56,698 nt of DNA from Alphaproteobacteria bacterium. GTDB taxonomy: Bacteria > Pseudomonadota > Alphaproteobacteria > JAUXUR01. Positions 26,810 through 34,795 of the stretch are shown here, piece after piece; position 1 is the stretch's first letter, and each line of letters opens with the position of its first letter. The notes below the pieces were generated by a model. It did no database searches, had not been told where the DNA came from, and saw only the letters and a program-made list of their open reading frames with translations. The stretch lies in the NCBI GenBank assembly GCA_030680745.1, contig JAUXUR010000045.1, positions 1-56,698 of the forward strand. Reading direction: 5' to 3'. The position numbers and the translations under genes were made by a program.

Positions 26810-27433
26810 ATGACGCAAATTACCCATTTAAATACAAATCAACAAACAGAATTACAGATAAATGCCTTATGTGTGTTTTGTGGTTCTTCTGCGCGTGGAC
26901 GTGAAGAACATCGTCAAGCAGCAACTAATTTAGGCAAATTATTTGCTTCAAAAAATATCCGTCTTGTTTATGGTGGCGGACGCGTTGGCTTAATGGGTAT
27001 TATTGCAGATTCAGTAATGCAAACAGGCGGAGAAGTCACAGGTATTATCCCTGGTCATCTTGAAAAAAGTGAAGTAGGTCACGAAGGCATTTCTGAACTT
27101 ATTGTTGTTGATTCAATGCATCTTCGTAAAGAATTAATGTTTCAAAAATCAGATGGTTTTGTTATTTTGCCTGGTGGTTTTGGAACATTGGATGAATTAT
27201 TTGAAATTTTAACATGGAAACAGCTTCATTTGCATGATAAGCCTGTTATCATTGTTAATATTAATCATTATTGGGATCCTTTAAAGACGCTTATTGACCA
27301 TTCAATTTCAGAAGGTTATGCGCATCCAAGTCATTCAAAATTGTTCACTTTTGTTGATACAATTGAAGAAATTTTACCGGCGTTGAATCAAATCCATGAA
27401 GAGCGTTTGCCTTTATCTGCAAAGTGGATCTAA
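26810..27433 (+). CDS. LOG family protein (nucleotide 5'-monophosphate phosphoribohydrolase type)
   Basis: 207 residues. The two LOG motifs are clear: PGGFGTLDELFE (PGGxGTxxE) and the upstream SMHLRKELM with catalytic Arg; the N-terminus CVFCGSSARG and YGGGRVGLMG complete the Rossmann-like fold. The family cleaves the base from nucleoside monophosphates, in plants and some bacteria from cytokinin nucleotides. In bacteria such proteins often act in purine nucleotide turnover. Palindrome C1 begins immediately after the stop codon. Confidence 0.9.
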   Translation: MTQITHLNTNQQTELQINALCVFCGSSARGREEHRQAATNLGKLFASKNIRLVYGGGRVGLMGIIADSVMQTGGEVTGIIPGHLEKSEVGHEGISELIVVDSMHLRKELMFQKSDGFVILPGGFGTLDELFEILTWKQLHLHDKPVIIVNINHYWDPLKTLIDHSISEGYAHPSHSKLFTFVDTIEEILPALNQIHEERLPLSAKWI

Positions 27434-27559
27434 TATACCTTTTTCTTTCAAACTGTGGAGGTCGTCAGACTTCGGGATTCGCAATGCTCATGTATGAAAA
27501 GATACACTCCGCTTGCTTACCCTCGACTTCCTACCCACATTTTGAAATAATGCAGGTAT
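27434..27559. repeat. Palindromic repeat C1 abutting the LOG gene stop
   Basis: About 126 bp. Arms ATACCTTTTTCTTTCAAACT(GTGG) and (rc) ATACCTGCATTATTTCAAAA(TGTGG) pair; the core is CTCATGTATGAAAAGATACA then CTCCGC. It begins at the base after the LOG stop codon. A second copy, C2, lies at 47581-47710. Confidence 0.82.
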
Positions 27560-27674
27560 GTAAATTGTGCCATCTAGACTTTGTTTCAAAATCTGAATAG
27601 TTAATATTGCTGACAAAAGTCTGGAGCATTGAAAACACATAAGGGCCTCTTAGCCATCACCACATCCTCGTTTT

Positions 27675-27746
27675 CCTGAACGCGTTGAAGCAAAGCTTCA
27701 TACGCAGATTCAGGATCCAAATCAAAATACATGCTCGAAGAGCATG
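27675..27746. repeat. Hairpin-forming intergenic sequence before tilS
   Basis: Two hairpins: an imperfect one with CCTGAA (27675-27680) / TTCAGG (27709-27714) plus inner GCGT/ACGC and GAAGC/GCTTC pairs, and a 7-bp stem CATGCTC-GAA-GAGCATG at 27730-27746, 22 bases before the tilS ATG. They resemble CATGCTC/CCTGAA-type dispersed repeats of proteobacteria. A role on the tilS leader is possible. The rest of 27560-27674 holds nothing I can identify. Confidence 0.55.
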
Positions 27747-27768
27747 ACAAGTTTATTTAAATTAAGTC

Positions 27769-29043
27769 ATGATCAAATCACAAGATTTTACCTCAATACT
27801 TTCTTCTTATCCTCAGATACGATCCAAAATTGCCATCGCTATTTCAGGTGGCCCAGATAGTCTTTGCCTCATGTTATTGCTGCATGAATGGGTACAAAAA
27901 AATCATCGAACTCTTGTAGCGATCACATGCGATCACGGCCTTCGTCTTGAATCTTTGGCGGAAGCTTTATGGGTCAAAAATATTTGTAACGCGCTGAATA
28001 TTGAGCATCATATTTTAACATTAGAAGGCGCGAAACCTAAAACAGGAATTCAAGAATGGGCGCGTCTTAAACGATACGAAGCTTTTGAGCTTTTCTGTAT
28101 TGAACATAATATTCAAGATTTATTTTTAGCTCACCATCAAGATGATCAAATTGAAACTTTTTTAATGCGCCTTTTGGCCAAAAGTACTTGGTATGGATTA
28201 GCATCGATGCCTGTTGTGCAGCAAGGTAAAATCATTAATCTTGTAAGACCTTTGCTTCATCATACAAAAAATAATTTAATCGAAACGCTTCAAAGATTTA
28301 ATGCAAAAATCTGGATGAATGATCCGAGTAATAACAATCAAAAATATTTAAGAAGCAAAATTCGCCATGAATTAATACCGTCATTACCTATAGAAATGAA
28401 TACTGAATATTTAGTAAAAACAATTGATGGTATTCGTTTTTATCGAGATGCACTCGATGAAGAAGTCAATTATTTGCATGACAAACATATCATTTATCAT
28501 TTAGAGGGCTATGCTCAATTTAAACAGCATATTCTTCATCAATTACCACAAAATATAGTAGTTTTATTGCTTAAAAAATGTCTTCAAAACATTGGCGCAC
28601 ATAAAAATCCAATACGTTATGATGCCTTAAGCAATATTGTTGAAAAATTACGATTAAATACAAAAAAAATAACACTTGCGCATTGTTTAATTGAATTACG
28701 AAAAGATGTTGTTTACATTTTTCGCGAAAATCGACATTTGCCTAATCCACAACTTCTTAAGGGTAAGGGATTTTGTATTTGGGACAATCGGTATCTTATA
28801 AAATACGATCTTAAGGATACTCAGAGTTATAGCTTAGAGCCAATAGGTAAAAACATAAACAATGTTGACCCAATATGGCTTAAATCGTACAGAAAAAAAG
28901 CTTTTTTTTCATTTCCTGTTTTAAAAGGGGTTGACGGGTTTATTCACCTTCCCCACTTATGTTATAGTACTATAGATGTTTTTTTAAAAGTTGATTTCCT
29001 TCCTCTTTGGCGTAAGAATTGCCTAGAAGGAAATATAATATAA
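27769..29043 (+). CDS. tilS: tRNA(Ile)-lysidine synthase
   Basis: 424 residues. The PP-loop SGGPDSLCLMLLL and the companion motif AHHQDDQIETFLMRL identify TilS, which adds lysine to C34 of tRNA-Ile(CAU) so that AUA is read. DPSNNNQKYLRSKIRHELIP is the conserved substrate-binding segment. It is followed 12 bp later by ftsH, a gene order shared by many bacteria, and the ftsH ribosome binding site overlaps the tilS stop. Confidence 0.93.
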   Translation: MIKSQDFTSILSSYPQIRSKIAIAISGGPDSLCLMLLLHEWVQKNHRTLVAITCDHGLRLESLAEALWVKNICNALNIEHHILTLEGAKPKTGIQEWARLKRYEAFELFCIEHNIQDLFLAHHQDDQIETFLMRLLAKSTWYGLASMPVVQQGKIINLVRPLLHHTKNNLIETLQRFNAKIWMNDPSNNNQKYLRSKIRHELIPSLPIEMNTEYLVKTIDGIRFYRDALDEEVNYLHDKHIIYHLEGYAQFKQHILHQLPQNIVVLLLKKCLQNIGAHKNPIRYDALSNIVEKLRLNTKKITLAHCLIELRKDVVYIFRENRHLPNPQLLKGKGFCIWDNRYLIKYDLKDTQSYSLEPIGKNINNVDPIWLKSYRKKAFFSFPVLKGVDGFIHLPHLCYSTIDVFLKVDFLPLWRKNCLEGNII

Positions 29044-29055
29044 GGGGATCGCAGC

Positions 29056-30987
29056 GTGTCAAATTTCGGACGCAATATGGCCATTTGGCTTATCATTGGC
29101 CTATTAATGGTGGCTTTATTCAATATTTTTCAAGGTTCTGGTGATAAAGGTCCTATTGATACACTCGTTTATTCCCAATTTATGGCAAAAGTTGACAGCA
29201 AAGAAGTTGGTCGTGTTAAAATTCAAGGCAACCGTATTGTCGGTTATTATAATAATGGCACAAAATTCATCGTTAATACGCAAGGTGATAAAAATCTTGC
29301 TCAAGTGTTAACTGATAAAGGCGTCCCTAATGTTGAGGTTTCTGCGCAAGAAGATCGCATGTCTTCTTTTTGGGGTATTGTTATTTCTTGGTTCCCTATG
29401 CTTTTGTTCATTGGTGTTTGGATTTTTTTCATGCGTCAAATGCAAGGTGGTGGCGGCAAAGCTATGGGCTTTGGCAAATCACGCGCAAAATTAATGTCAG
29501 AGCAACCAGGTCGTGTGACTTTTGCTGATGTTGCAGGCATTGATGAAGCGAAAGAAGAAGTTCAAGAAGTTGTTGATTTTTTAAAAGATCCTCAAAAATT
29601 TCAACGTTTGGGCGGTAAGATTCCTAAAGGCGTGCTTCTTGTTGGTCCTCCAGGTACAGGTAAAACCTTATTAGCGCGTGCGATTGCTGGTGAAGCGAAT
29701 GTTCCTTTTTTCTCGATCTCGGGTTCTGACTTTGTTGAAATGTTCGTGGGTGTAGGTGCAAGCCGTGTACGCGATATGTTTGAACAAGGTAAGAAAAACG
29801 CTCCTTGTATTATTTTTATCGATGAAATTGATGCGGTCGGTCGTCATCGTGGCGCAGGACTTGGCGGCGGTAATGATGAGCGCGAGCAAACACTCAATCA
29901 ATTACTTGTTGAAATGGATGGCTTTGAAGCCAATGAAAGCGTCATTTTGATTGCAGCAACGAACAGGCCAGATGTTCTTGATCCCGCACTTTTAAGGCCG
30001 GGTCGTTTTGATCGTCAAGTTATTGTGCCTAATCCTGATGTAGGCGGACGTGAAAAAATTATCTCGATCCATATGAAAAAATTACCGTTGGCAGGTGATG
30101 TCAAACCACTTGTTATTGCGCGTGGTACACCTGGTTTTTCAGGGGCTGATCTTGCTAATCTTGTAAATGAAGCAGCTCTGTTGGCTGCACGTAAGGGACG
30201 CACAACCGTATCTATGGCAGAATTTGAAGAAGCTAAAGATAAAGTTATGATGGGCGCAGAACGTCGTTCTATGGTCATGACTGAAAAAGAGAAAAAATTA
30301 ACAGCCTATCACGAAGGCGGCCATGCTCTTGTTTCAATCCATTGTGTATCTTCTGATCCTATCCATAAAGCAACGATTGTGCCACGTGGACGTGCTTTAG
30401 GCATGGTCATGCGCTTGCCTGAAAGCGATCGTTATTCTGTAACCAAAGAAAAATTGCTTGATGATATATGCGTTGCCATGGGTGGACGTGTTGCTGAGGA
30501 GCTTATTTTTGGACCAACGCAAGTCACAACCGGTGCTTCAAGTGATATTGCAGGTGCTACTAACATGGCGCGTAAAATGGTGACTGAATGGGGCATGAGC
30601 GATAAATTAGGCACCATCCTGTATGGTGAACCTGACCGCGAAGTCTTTTTAGGGGCGACGATTACAACGCATAAAAATATGTCCGATTCAACAGCACAAC
30701 TTGTTGATGAAGAAGTAAAACTTGTTATTGAAACAGCGTATAATCGTGCCAAACAGATTTTAACAGACAATATCGATAAACTTCATCTTTTGGCGCAAAG
30801 TTTACTTGAATATGAAACACTTTCGGGTGAAGAAATTGATGCTTTGTTGCGTGGTGAAAAAATTGTTCGTACACCTTATGTAACACCAGAAGGCGACGTA
30901 CCTGCGCCTAAAAAATCTTCAGTACCTACAAGTAATGATGAGGGTGAAATATCACCTAAAACGACACCTGGGGAACAGCCGGTTTAG
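29056..30987 (+). CDS. ftsH: ATP-dependent zinc metalloprotease FtsH
   Basis: 643 residues from GTG 29056 (AAGGGGA seven bases upstream). Two N-terminal membrane helices (about 8-28 and 104-125) flank a periplasmic loop; then the AAA domain with [24 protein letters not shown] and the SRH, then zinc site HEGGH with a third ligand Asp. It degrades membrane and short-lived cytosolic proteins at the inner membrane. Pairing with tilS is typical. Palindrome A3 follows 13 bp after the stop. Confidence 0.97.
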   Translation: MSNFGRNMAIWLIIGLLMVALFNIFQGSGDKGPIDTLVYSQFMAKVDSKEVGRVKIQGNRIVGYYNNGTKFIVNTQGDKNLAQVLTDKGVPNVEVSAQEDRMSSFWGIVISWFPMLLFIGVWIFFMRQMQGGGGKAMGFGKSRAKLMSEQPGRVTFADVAGIDEAKEEVQEVVDFLKDPQKFQRLGGKIPKGVLLVGPPGTGKTLLARAIAGEANVPFFSISGSDFVEMFVGVGASRVRDMFEQGKKNAPCIIFIDEIDAVGRHRGAGLGGGNDEREQTLNQLLVEMDGFEANESVILIAATNRPDVLDPALLRPGRFDRQVIVPNPDVGGREKIISIHMKKLPLAGDVKPLVIARGTPGFSGADLANLVNEAALLAARKGRTTVSMAEFEEAKDKVMMGAERRSMVMTEKEKKLTAYHEGGHALVSIHCVSSDPIHKATIVPRGRALGMVMRLPESDRYSVTKEKLLDDICVAMGGRVAEELIFGPTQVTTGASSDIAGATNMARKMVTEWGMSDKLGTILYGEPDREVFLGATITTHKNMSDSTAQLVDEEVKLVIETAYNRAKQILTDNIDKLHLLAQSLLEYETLSGEEIDALLRGEKIVRTPYVTPEGDVPAPKKSSVPTSNDEGEISPKTTPGEQPV

Positions 30988-31000
30988 ACTTGATTACCTG

Positions 31001-31121
31001 TAAGCTACCCACCTATGGGCAAATTCGTCGTCAAGTCTGCGCTTCCGGTGCTCGTGTACCCAAGTACACGCCGTTCCGGTTCTCACCTTTTCTAGACTTT
31101 GCCTCATATCTGGGCAGTTTA
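31001..31121 (+). repeat. Palindromic repeat A3 after ftsH
   Basis: About 121 bp, core GCTCGTGTACCCAAGTACAC then GCCGTTCCGGTTC. Arms CTACCCACCTATGGGCAAA and (rc) CTGCCCAGATATGAGGCAAA pair. It fills the gap between ftsH and the phosphotransferase gene and could act as the ftsH 3' structure. Confidence 0.82.
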
Positions 31122-31144
31122 TTCCAAGGATGCTGGAATATTGT

Positions 31145-32095
31145 ATGCAGAATAATCAAAAAATAATAATACAATGGGCAGAAGATTATTTAAACGTTAA
31201 CGGATATAAGATTCTCAATGAACCTCAGATTATCCGTGATATGCCATGGTCTTGTGTAACCAAAATTGATACCTCGAAGGGCTGTATTTTTCTAAAATCA
31301 ATGGCTAAGGATTTTTCTATTGAACCCAAAGTTCTATCGTTTTTATCAGCTCAAATAACTCAAAAAGTACCGGACATTATTGCTTCAAATCAGGATTTAT
31401 CATGCTTCTTAATGAAAGATTGTGGGGTTCCATTTCGCACTATTTTAAAAGAAAATTTTAATGCGGAATTATATTGTGCTGTCTTAAAAATATATTCAGA
31501 CATTCAAATTAAAACGATACCATATGTTGATAAACTTTTAGCGATAGGCGTTAATGATTGGAGGCTCGAAAAGCTGCCACAACTCTATAATGATTTTATA
31601 AAACAAAAAGAGATGTTATTGGCAGATGGTTTAATGTCTTTCGAAATTGATGTTCTTGAACATTTAACACCTAAACTACAAATTTTATGTGAACGATTAG
31701 CATCTTACACTATTCCTGAAACCATTGAACATGGTGATCTTCATGATAACAATATCCTCATTCAAGGGGATAGGATCACTATTAATGATTGGGGAGATGC
31801 CAGTATTGCACATCCCTTTTTTTCGATTGTCTCTGTATTAGATAGCGCCAAAAGAAATCATCAATTAGATGATCAAGTATGTTTAAGGCTTCAAAAATCG
31901 TATTTGGCGCAATGGAAAGATTATGGAACTGATAATAAACTTCAAGAAGCCTTTGTATTAGCTCAAATAATAAAACATTTTACTTTTGCGTTAAATTTTG
32001 CGCGTATCAAATCTTGTGATGGCATTGATTTATTTCCAGAATATAAAGGCTATGTTGCTGAATCTTTAAGAGATTTTATTAAAAATGTTTCGTAA
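31145..32095 (+). CDS. Aminoglycoside phosphotransferase-like kinase
   Basis: 316 residues from ATG 31145 (the ATG at 31130 is too close to AAGG). The catalytic loop EHGDLHDNNIL and the metal-binding INDWGDASIAHP are the APH/choline-kinase-like signatures; the N-lobe Lys lies near CIFLKSMAK. The family phosphorylates small molecules (aminoglycosides, macrolides, choline, sugars) and the substrate cannot be inferred. It is followed after nine bases by a GNAT gene, likely one transcript. Confidence 0.78.
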   Translation: MQNNQKIIIQWAEDYLNVNGYKILNEPQIIRDMPWSCVTKIDTSKGCIFLKSMAKDFSIEPKVLSFLSAQITQKVPDIIASNQDLSCFLMKDCGVPFRTILKENFNAELYCAVLKIYSDIQIKTIPYVDKLLAIGVNDWRLEKLPQLYNDFIKQKEMLLADGLMSFEIDVLEHLTPKLQILCERLASYTIPETIEHGDLHDNNILIQGDRITINDWGDASIAHPFFSIVSVLDSAKRNHQLDDQVCLRLQKSYLAQWKDYGTDNKLQEAFVLAQIIKHFTFALNFARIKSCDGIDLFPEYKGYVAESLRDFIKNVS

Positions 32096-32104
32096 GAGTT
32101 AATA

Positions 32105-32554
32105 ATGATTCAACTAATGCATGATCTCTATCCCAATCTTTGTACGCAATTTATTGATATTTCACATCCAGAATTATATGAAATTATTAAATTGAGTATT
32201 GGCAATCCAACAAACGCAAAAATTCATGCAGTTCTAGAGAATTATAAAACCTTAGATCATCACCTTATTGGTTGCTTGTTGGATAATAATCTTATAGGTA
32301 TTATTGGTACTCAACTTGTTGGTTTGAATATAAATATTAAACATATAAGTGTTAAGCTCGAATACCAATATAAAGGAATAGCCAGACATCTTGTACATAG
32401 TGTCATGAGCAATTTTAAGGTCGCATCAATTATTACAGAAACAGATGATGAATCTATTGGATTTTATAATAAATTAGGGTTTGAGTGTCAGCCTATAGAA
32501 AACGTATATGGTAGACGATATCAATGTATATTGAACATGTGGGATATTTTATAA
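32105..32554 (+). CDS. GNAT-family acetyltransferase
   Basis: 149 residues. The acetyl-CoA loop is seen in VKLEYQYKGIARHLVHSVM (Q/R-x-x-G-x-G/A variant) and the C-terminal GFYNKLGFECQ strand-helix is typical. Substrate unknown. It is the downstream partner of the phosphotransferase-like gene and ends tail to tail with the cupin gene, stop codons adjacent. Confidence 0.75.
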   Translation: MIQLMHDLYPNLCTQFIDISHPELYEIIKLSIGNPTNAKIHAVLENYKTLDHHLIGCLLDNNLIGIIGTQLVGLNINIKHISVKLEYQYKGIARHLVHSVMSNFKVASIITETDDESIGFYNKLGFECQPIENVYGRRYQCILNMWDIL

Positions 32555-32902
32555 TCATTCCAAATCAATTCGATCATCTTGTGTATTTGAAGATGAAATA
32601 ACAAGAAAACGTGTTGTCATTTTTGAATTGTTTTTTACGTTATGAGGAATGCCTGAGGCAATAAAATAGCCATCATGTGCCGAAAGGACGTGTTCTTCGT
32701 TTTCACATTCGATGGTTAAATTGCCTTCTAAGCAATAAAAAAATTGTTCCGTTGCTTTATGAAGATGTTTTTTTTCAGAAGTATTTGGTGGCATTTTTTC
32801 TGATATGACAGAAAAATGTCCATCTTTTTTTAGCACATATCCATCGCAATTGTTGCCCCAAATATAATGAAATGCATTTTTTGTTGAAATTATTTTAGTC
32901 AT
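32555..32902 (-). CDS. Small cupin-domain protein
   Basis: 115 residues, single cupin barrel. The metal site runs HLHKATEQFFYCLEGNLTIE (H-x-H-x5-E pattern) and GIPHNVKN supplies the second-motif His. Single-domain cupins bind metals and small ligands or act as isomerases or dioxygenases; nothing here chooses among them. Confidence 0.8.
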   Translation of the reverse strand: MTKIISTKNAFHYIWGNNCDGYVLKKDGHFSVISEKMPPNTSEKKHLHKATEQFFYCLEGNLTIECENEEHVLSAHDGYFIASGIPHNVKNNSKMTTRFLVISSSNTQDDRIDLE

Positions 32903-32973
32903 GCTGAATTCAACCTTAGATCATTTTATCAATCTTGATATCATCATCGCAACTTTCATAATGATTGGGGTCG

Positions 32974-33048
32974 TTAAAATGCATCATTTATATTTGGATG
33001 GATAAGATTGTTAGAGAAAAGCAGCGTAAGCGCTAATAGGAATCGCAT
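32974..33048 (-). CDS. Possible 24-residue secreted or membrane peptide
   Basis: ORF MRFLLALTLLFSNNLIHPNI then NDAF with AAGGAG seven bases upstream. The first fifteen residues look like a signal peptide hydrophobic core. Either a small peptide or the remnant of an exported protein gene. It lies alone in the 220-bp gap between the cupin and toxin genes. Confidence 0.35.
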   Translation of the reverse strand: MRFLLALTLLFSNNLIHPNINDAF

Positions 33049-33121
33049 GAGCCTTCTCCTTGATTTATAATAATTTAGTTTGTTAAGGCTTAGCAAGTTT
33101 ATGGATATGGGTCAAGCCGTA

Positions 33122-33505
33122 TCAAAATGCATTTGATTGTTTTTGAGTATAATAATTCAAGATTTTTTCATCGAGCGTTAATAATTTTAATTGTGTCGCA
33201 TTTGATTGTGCTATTAAAAGTCGATCAAATGGATCGTGATGGAGCATTGGTAATTTTTCAAGCTCTTTAATATGCGAAATATCTAAGCGTAACCAAGAAA
33301 AACCCGTTTGTTCTATAATTTCAATCAGATCATCAGGTGCAACAAGCTTACCTAATGCTTTTTTGATTGCTATTTCCCAATAGCTTATGACGCTTACAAA
33401 AATAGAATTTGAGGAATCTTCAATGAGTTCATAAAATTTGTTAAGTTTTTTTTGATTTCCCTCAAGCGCCCATAGAAGCACACATGTATCTAGTAGATAT
33501 TTCAT
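33122..33505 (-). CDS. PIN-domain toxin (VapC-like)
   Basis: 127 residues. The PIN acidic residues are in place: Asp in YLLDTCVLLWAL, Glu in SYWEIAIKK, Asp in HHDPFDRLLIAQ and LTLDEKI. PIN toxins are metal-dependent RNases that cut tRNA or rRNA when released from the antitoxin. The ATG overlaps the antitoxin stop (ATGA), the usual toxin-antitoxin layout. The active site looks intact. Confidence 0.87.
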   Translation of the reverse strand: MKYLLDTCVLLWALEGNQKKLNKFYELIEDSSNSIFVSVISYWEIAIKKALGKLVAPDDLIEIIEQTGFSWLRLDISHIKELEKLPMLHHDPFDRLLIAQSNATQLKLLTLDEKILNYYTQKQSNAF

Positions 33506-33729
33506 TCGAAATAATCTTTAAAACTAGCTGGCAAATCATCGAAATCTTCTTTTATTGTAATTTTATTATGCCATAATCCTAATCTGCGCGTGGGTAATTG
33601 TTTGTATTCTGTTAGTTGAGCAATGGGTTTGCCATTTTTACAAATAATAATGGGTTCATGATTGCTAGATATTTGCTCTAGATATTTTGATAAATTTGTT
33701 TTTGCATCATGGATATTAATAAATTGCAT
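33502..33729 (-). CDS. Phd/YefM-family antitoxin
   Basis: 75 residues. The N-terminus MQFINIHDAKTNLSKYLEQI and the stretch IIICKNGKPIAQL are the Phd/YefM DNA-binding fold; the C-terminal part KEDFDDLPASFKDYFE is the toxin-neutralising tail. GAGGATG precedes the ATG. It neutralises the downstream PIN toxin and represses its own promoter in the family's usual manner; two palindromes upstream fit that role. Confidence 0.87.
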   Translation of the reverse strand: MQFINIHDAKTNLSKYLEQISSNHEPIIICKNGKPIAQLTEYKQLPTRRLGLWHNKITIKEDFDDLPASFKDYFE

Positions 33730-33762
33730 GACATCCTCATAAAAATAATATTGCCTATATTT

Positions 33763-33793
33763 TTAGCTTAGCTAAACTTAGTTTACTTGTCAA
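33763..33793 (-). promoter_or_regulatory. Putative operator of the toxin-antitoxin pair
   Basis: Two adjacent perfect palindromes with one-base centres, TTAGCTTAGCTAA (33763-33775) and AAACTTAGTTT (33774-33784), stand upstream of the antitoxin start, and TTGACA (minus strand, 33793-33788) is a good -35 hexamer beside them. The -10 is weak. Fits autoregulation by the Phd-type antitoxin. Confidence 0.55.
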
Positions 33794-33879
33794 TATGAAT
33801 TAATGTTGTATTCAAAGTTACCTCATGAATTTTTTTAAGTATTTCTTAAGAATAGAGATTTTTCAGGTAAAACAGATTA

Positions 33880-33926
33880 CCTCTCCCCTTGTGGGAGAGG
33901 TCGTCCCGAAGGGGCGGGTGAGGGGT
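33880..33926. repeat. GC-rich repeat G1
   Basis: CCTCTCCCCTTGTGGGAGAG then GTCGTCCCGAAGGGGCGGGT and GAGGGG. It contains two hairpins. An inverted, near-identical copy G2 is at 34148-34196; together they bracket the F2 fragment. The type is widespread in proteobacterial genomes. Confidence 0.75.
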
Positions 33927-34023
33927 ATTTGTGGATAGTTTTAGTATGTAAAAAGATTTCAAAAAACACACCGTACAAATTAAACGGATGCTGAAAATTG
34001 TCTTTGCCACCATATTAGAAACT

Positions 34024-34110
34024 GGAGATTTCAGGTGTGGAAATTTAGGCATAAAAAATCACCTCAAATCTCATGTCTAAAAATCGGTATTTCCAAATTA
34101 TTTAGGTATA
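34024..34110. repeat. Partial MITE-like element F2
   Basis: Matches the right half of F1 (GGAAATTTAGGCATAAAAAA then TCACCTCAAATCTCATG) and ends in TTCCAAATTATTTAGGTATA. Part of the F left half (TTTTTCAGGTAAAACAGATT) appears at 33859-33879, separated by G1 and unrelated sequence, which suggests the element was split. Confidence 0.65.
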
Positions 34111-34147
34111 TTCAATAACTTAAGAGGTGCATTAGAGGTGATCTTAA

Positions 34148-34196
34148 CACCCCTCACCCGCCGCTTTGCGGCGACCTCTCCCATAAGGGGAGAGGT
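34148..34196. repeat. GC-rich repeat G2 (inverted copy of G1)
   Basis: ACCCCTCACCCGCCGCTTTG then CGGCGACCTCTCCCATAAGG and GGAGAGGT; reverse complement of G1 apart from the inner hairpin loop region. The interval 33930-34259 contains only these repeats and no gene. Confidence 0.75.
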
Positions 34197-34259
34197 AAAA
34201 AAGCTTAATTTTTTATAAATTTTCATGAGGTTGCCCTGATGTTGTATTAAATTTATAAT

Positions 34260-34715
34260 TTAAAATTCATGCCTCTCTAAAAATCTTACCAAAGGTATAT
34301 CTGCAGGTAACAAATTATAATTTTTTAAATCTGGAATTTTAACCCAAGCCAATTGTTGGTTTTCTTTTGAATGTGGAACTCCATGCCAATGATTGATTTG
34401 AAATAAAGGCATAAAAAGATAGAAATCAGGATAATGATGGGTTGTAAAGGTAAGTGGCTTAATATTTTGAATTAATACATCAATGCCTAATTCTTCGTGT
34501 AATTCACGGATGAGTGCCTCTTCAGCATGCTCGCCCACATCTAGTTTACCGCCAGGAAATTCCCAAAACCCAGCCATTTTTTTGTCAGCTGGGCGTTGAG
34601 TGATAAGACATTGCTGGTTGTTGTTAATAAGCAAGCCAGCAACGACGAATAGTAACTTGCCTCTGGTCAGATTATGGCCAAATTTGTCGTCAGATCTGCG
34701 CATTCCTGTACTCAT
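34260..34715 (-). CDS. mutT: 8-oxo-dGTP diphosphatase MutT (Nudix), N-terminus from repeat A4
   Basis: 151 residues. The Nudix box GGKLDVGEHAEEALIRELHEEL (two more residues than quoted motif core, G-x5-E-x7-R-E-L-x-E-E-L) is intact, preceded by AGFWEFPGGK as in MutT, which hydrolyses 8-oxo-dGTP. The core domain begins at KLLFVVAGLL, yet no ATG, GTG or plausible start lies there. The only in-frame starts are two ATGs inside palindrome A4 (34715 and 34703), which add MSTGMRRSDDKFGHNLTRG. The element therefore replaced the native 5' end. Whether the hybrid start is used efficiently is unknown. Confidence 0.85.
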   Translation of the reverse strand: MSTGMRRSDDKFGHNLTRGKLLFVVAGLLINNNQQCLITQRPADKKMAGFWEFPGGKLDVGEHAEEALIRELHEELGIDVLIQNIKPLTFTTHHYPDFYLFMPLFQINHWHGVPHSKENQQLAWVKIPDLKNYNLLPADIPLVRFLERHEF

Positions 34716-34776
34716 GTACTTAAGTACACTCCGTGCCGGTTCGAGGGTCTTAAACTTTGACTCATAATTAGACTAG
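34663..34776 (+). repeat. Palindromic repeat A4 overlapping the mutT start
   Basis: About 114 bp; core CTCATGTACTTAAGTACACT then CCGTGCCGGTTC. Arms CTGGTCAGATTATG (34663-34676) and (rc) CTAGTCTAATTATG pair. On the minus strand it supplies the start codon and first codons of mutT; its other end lies 19 bases from the stop of the parvulin gene. Confidence 0.85.
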
Positions 34777-34795
34777 TGTTCAACATGTGGTGTAA

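Noticed and set aside
27601..27732. 43-codon minus-strand ORF starting MYFDLDPESAYEALLQ
   Set aside because: Looks protein-like, but it starts in the CATGCTC hairpin and its body is the CCTGAA/TTCAGG hairpin; no ribosome binding site. More likely a dispersed repeat.
33846..34052. 68-codon minus-strand frame after the toxin-antitoxin pair
   Set aside because: Consists of repeat G1 and a fragment of repeat F; a by-product of repeats.
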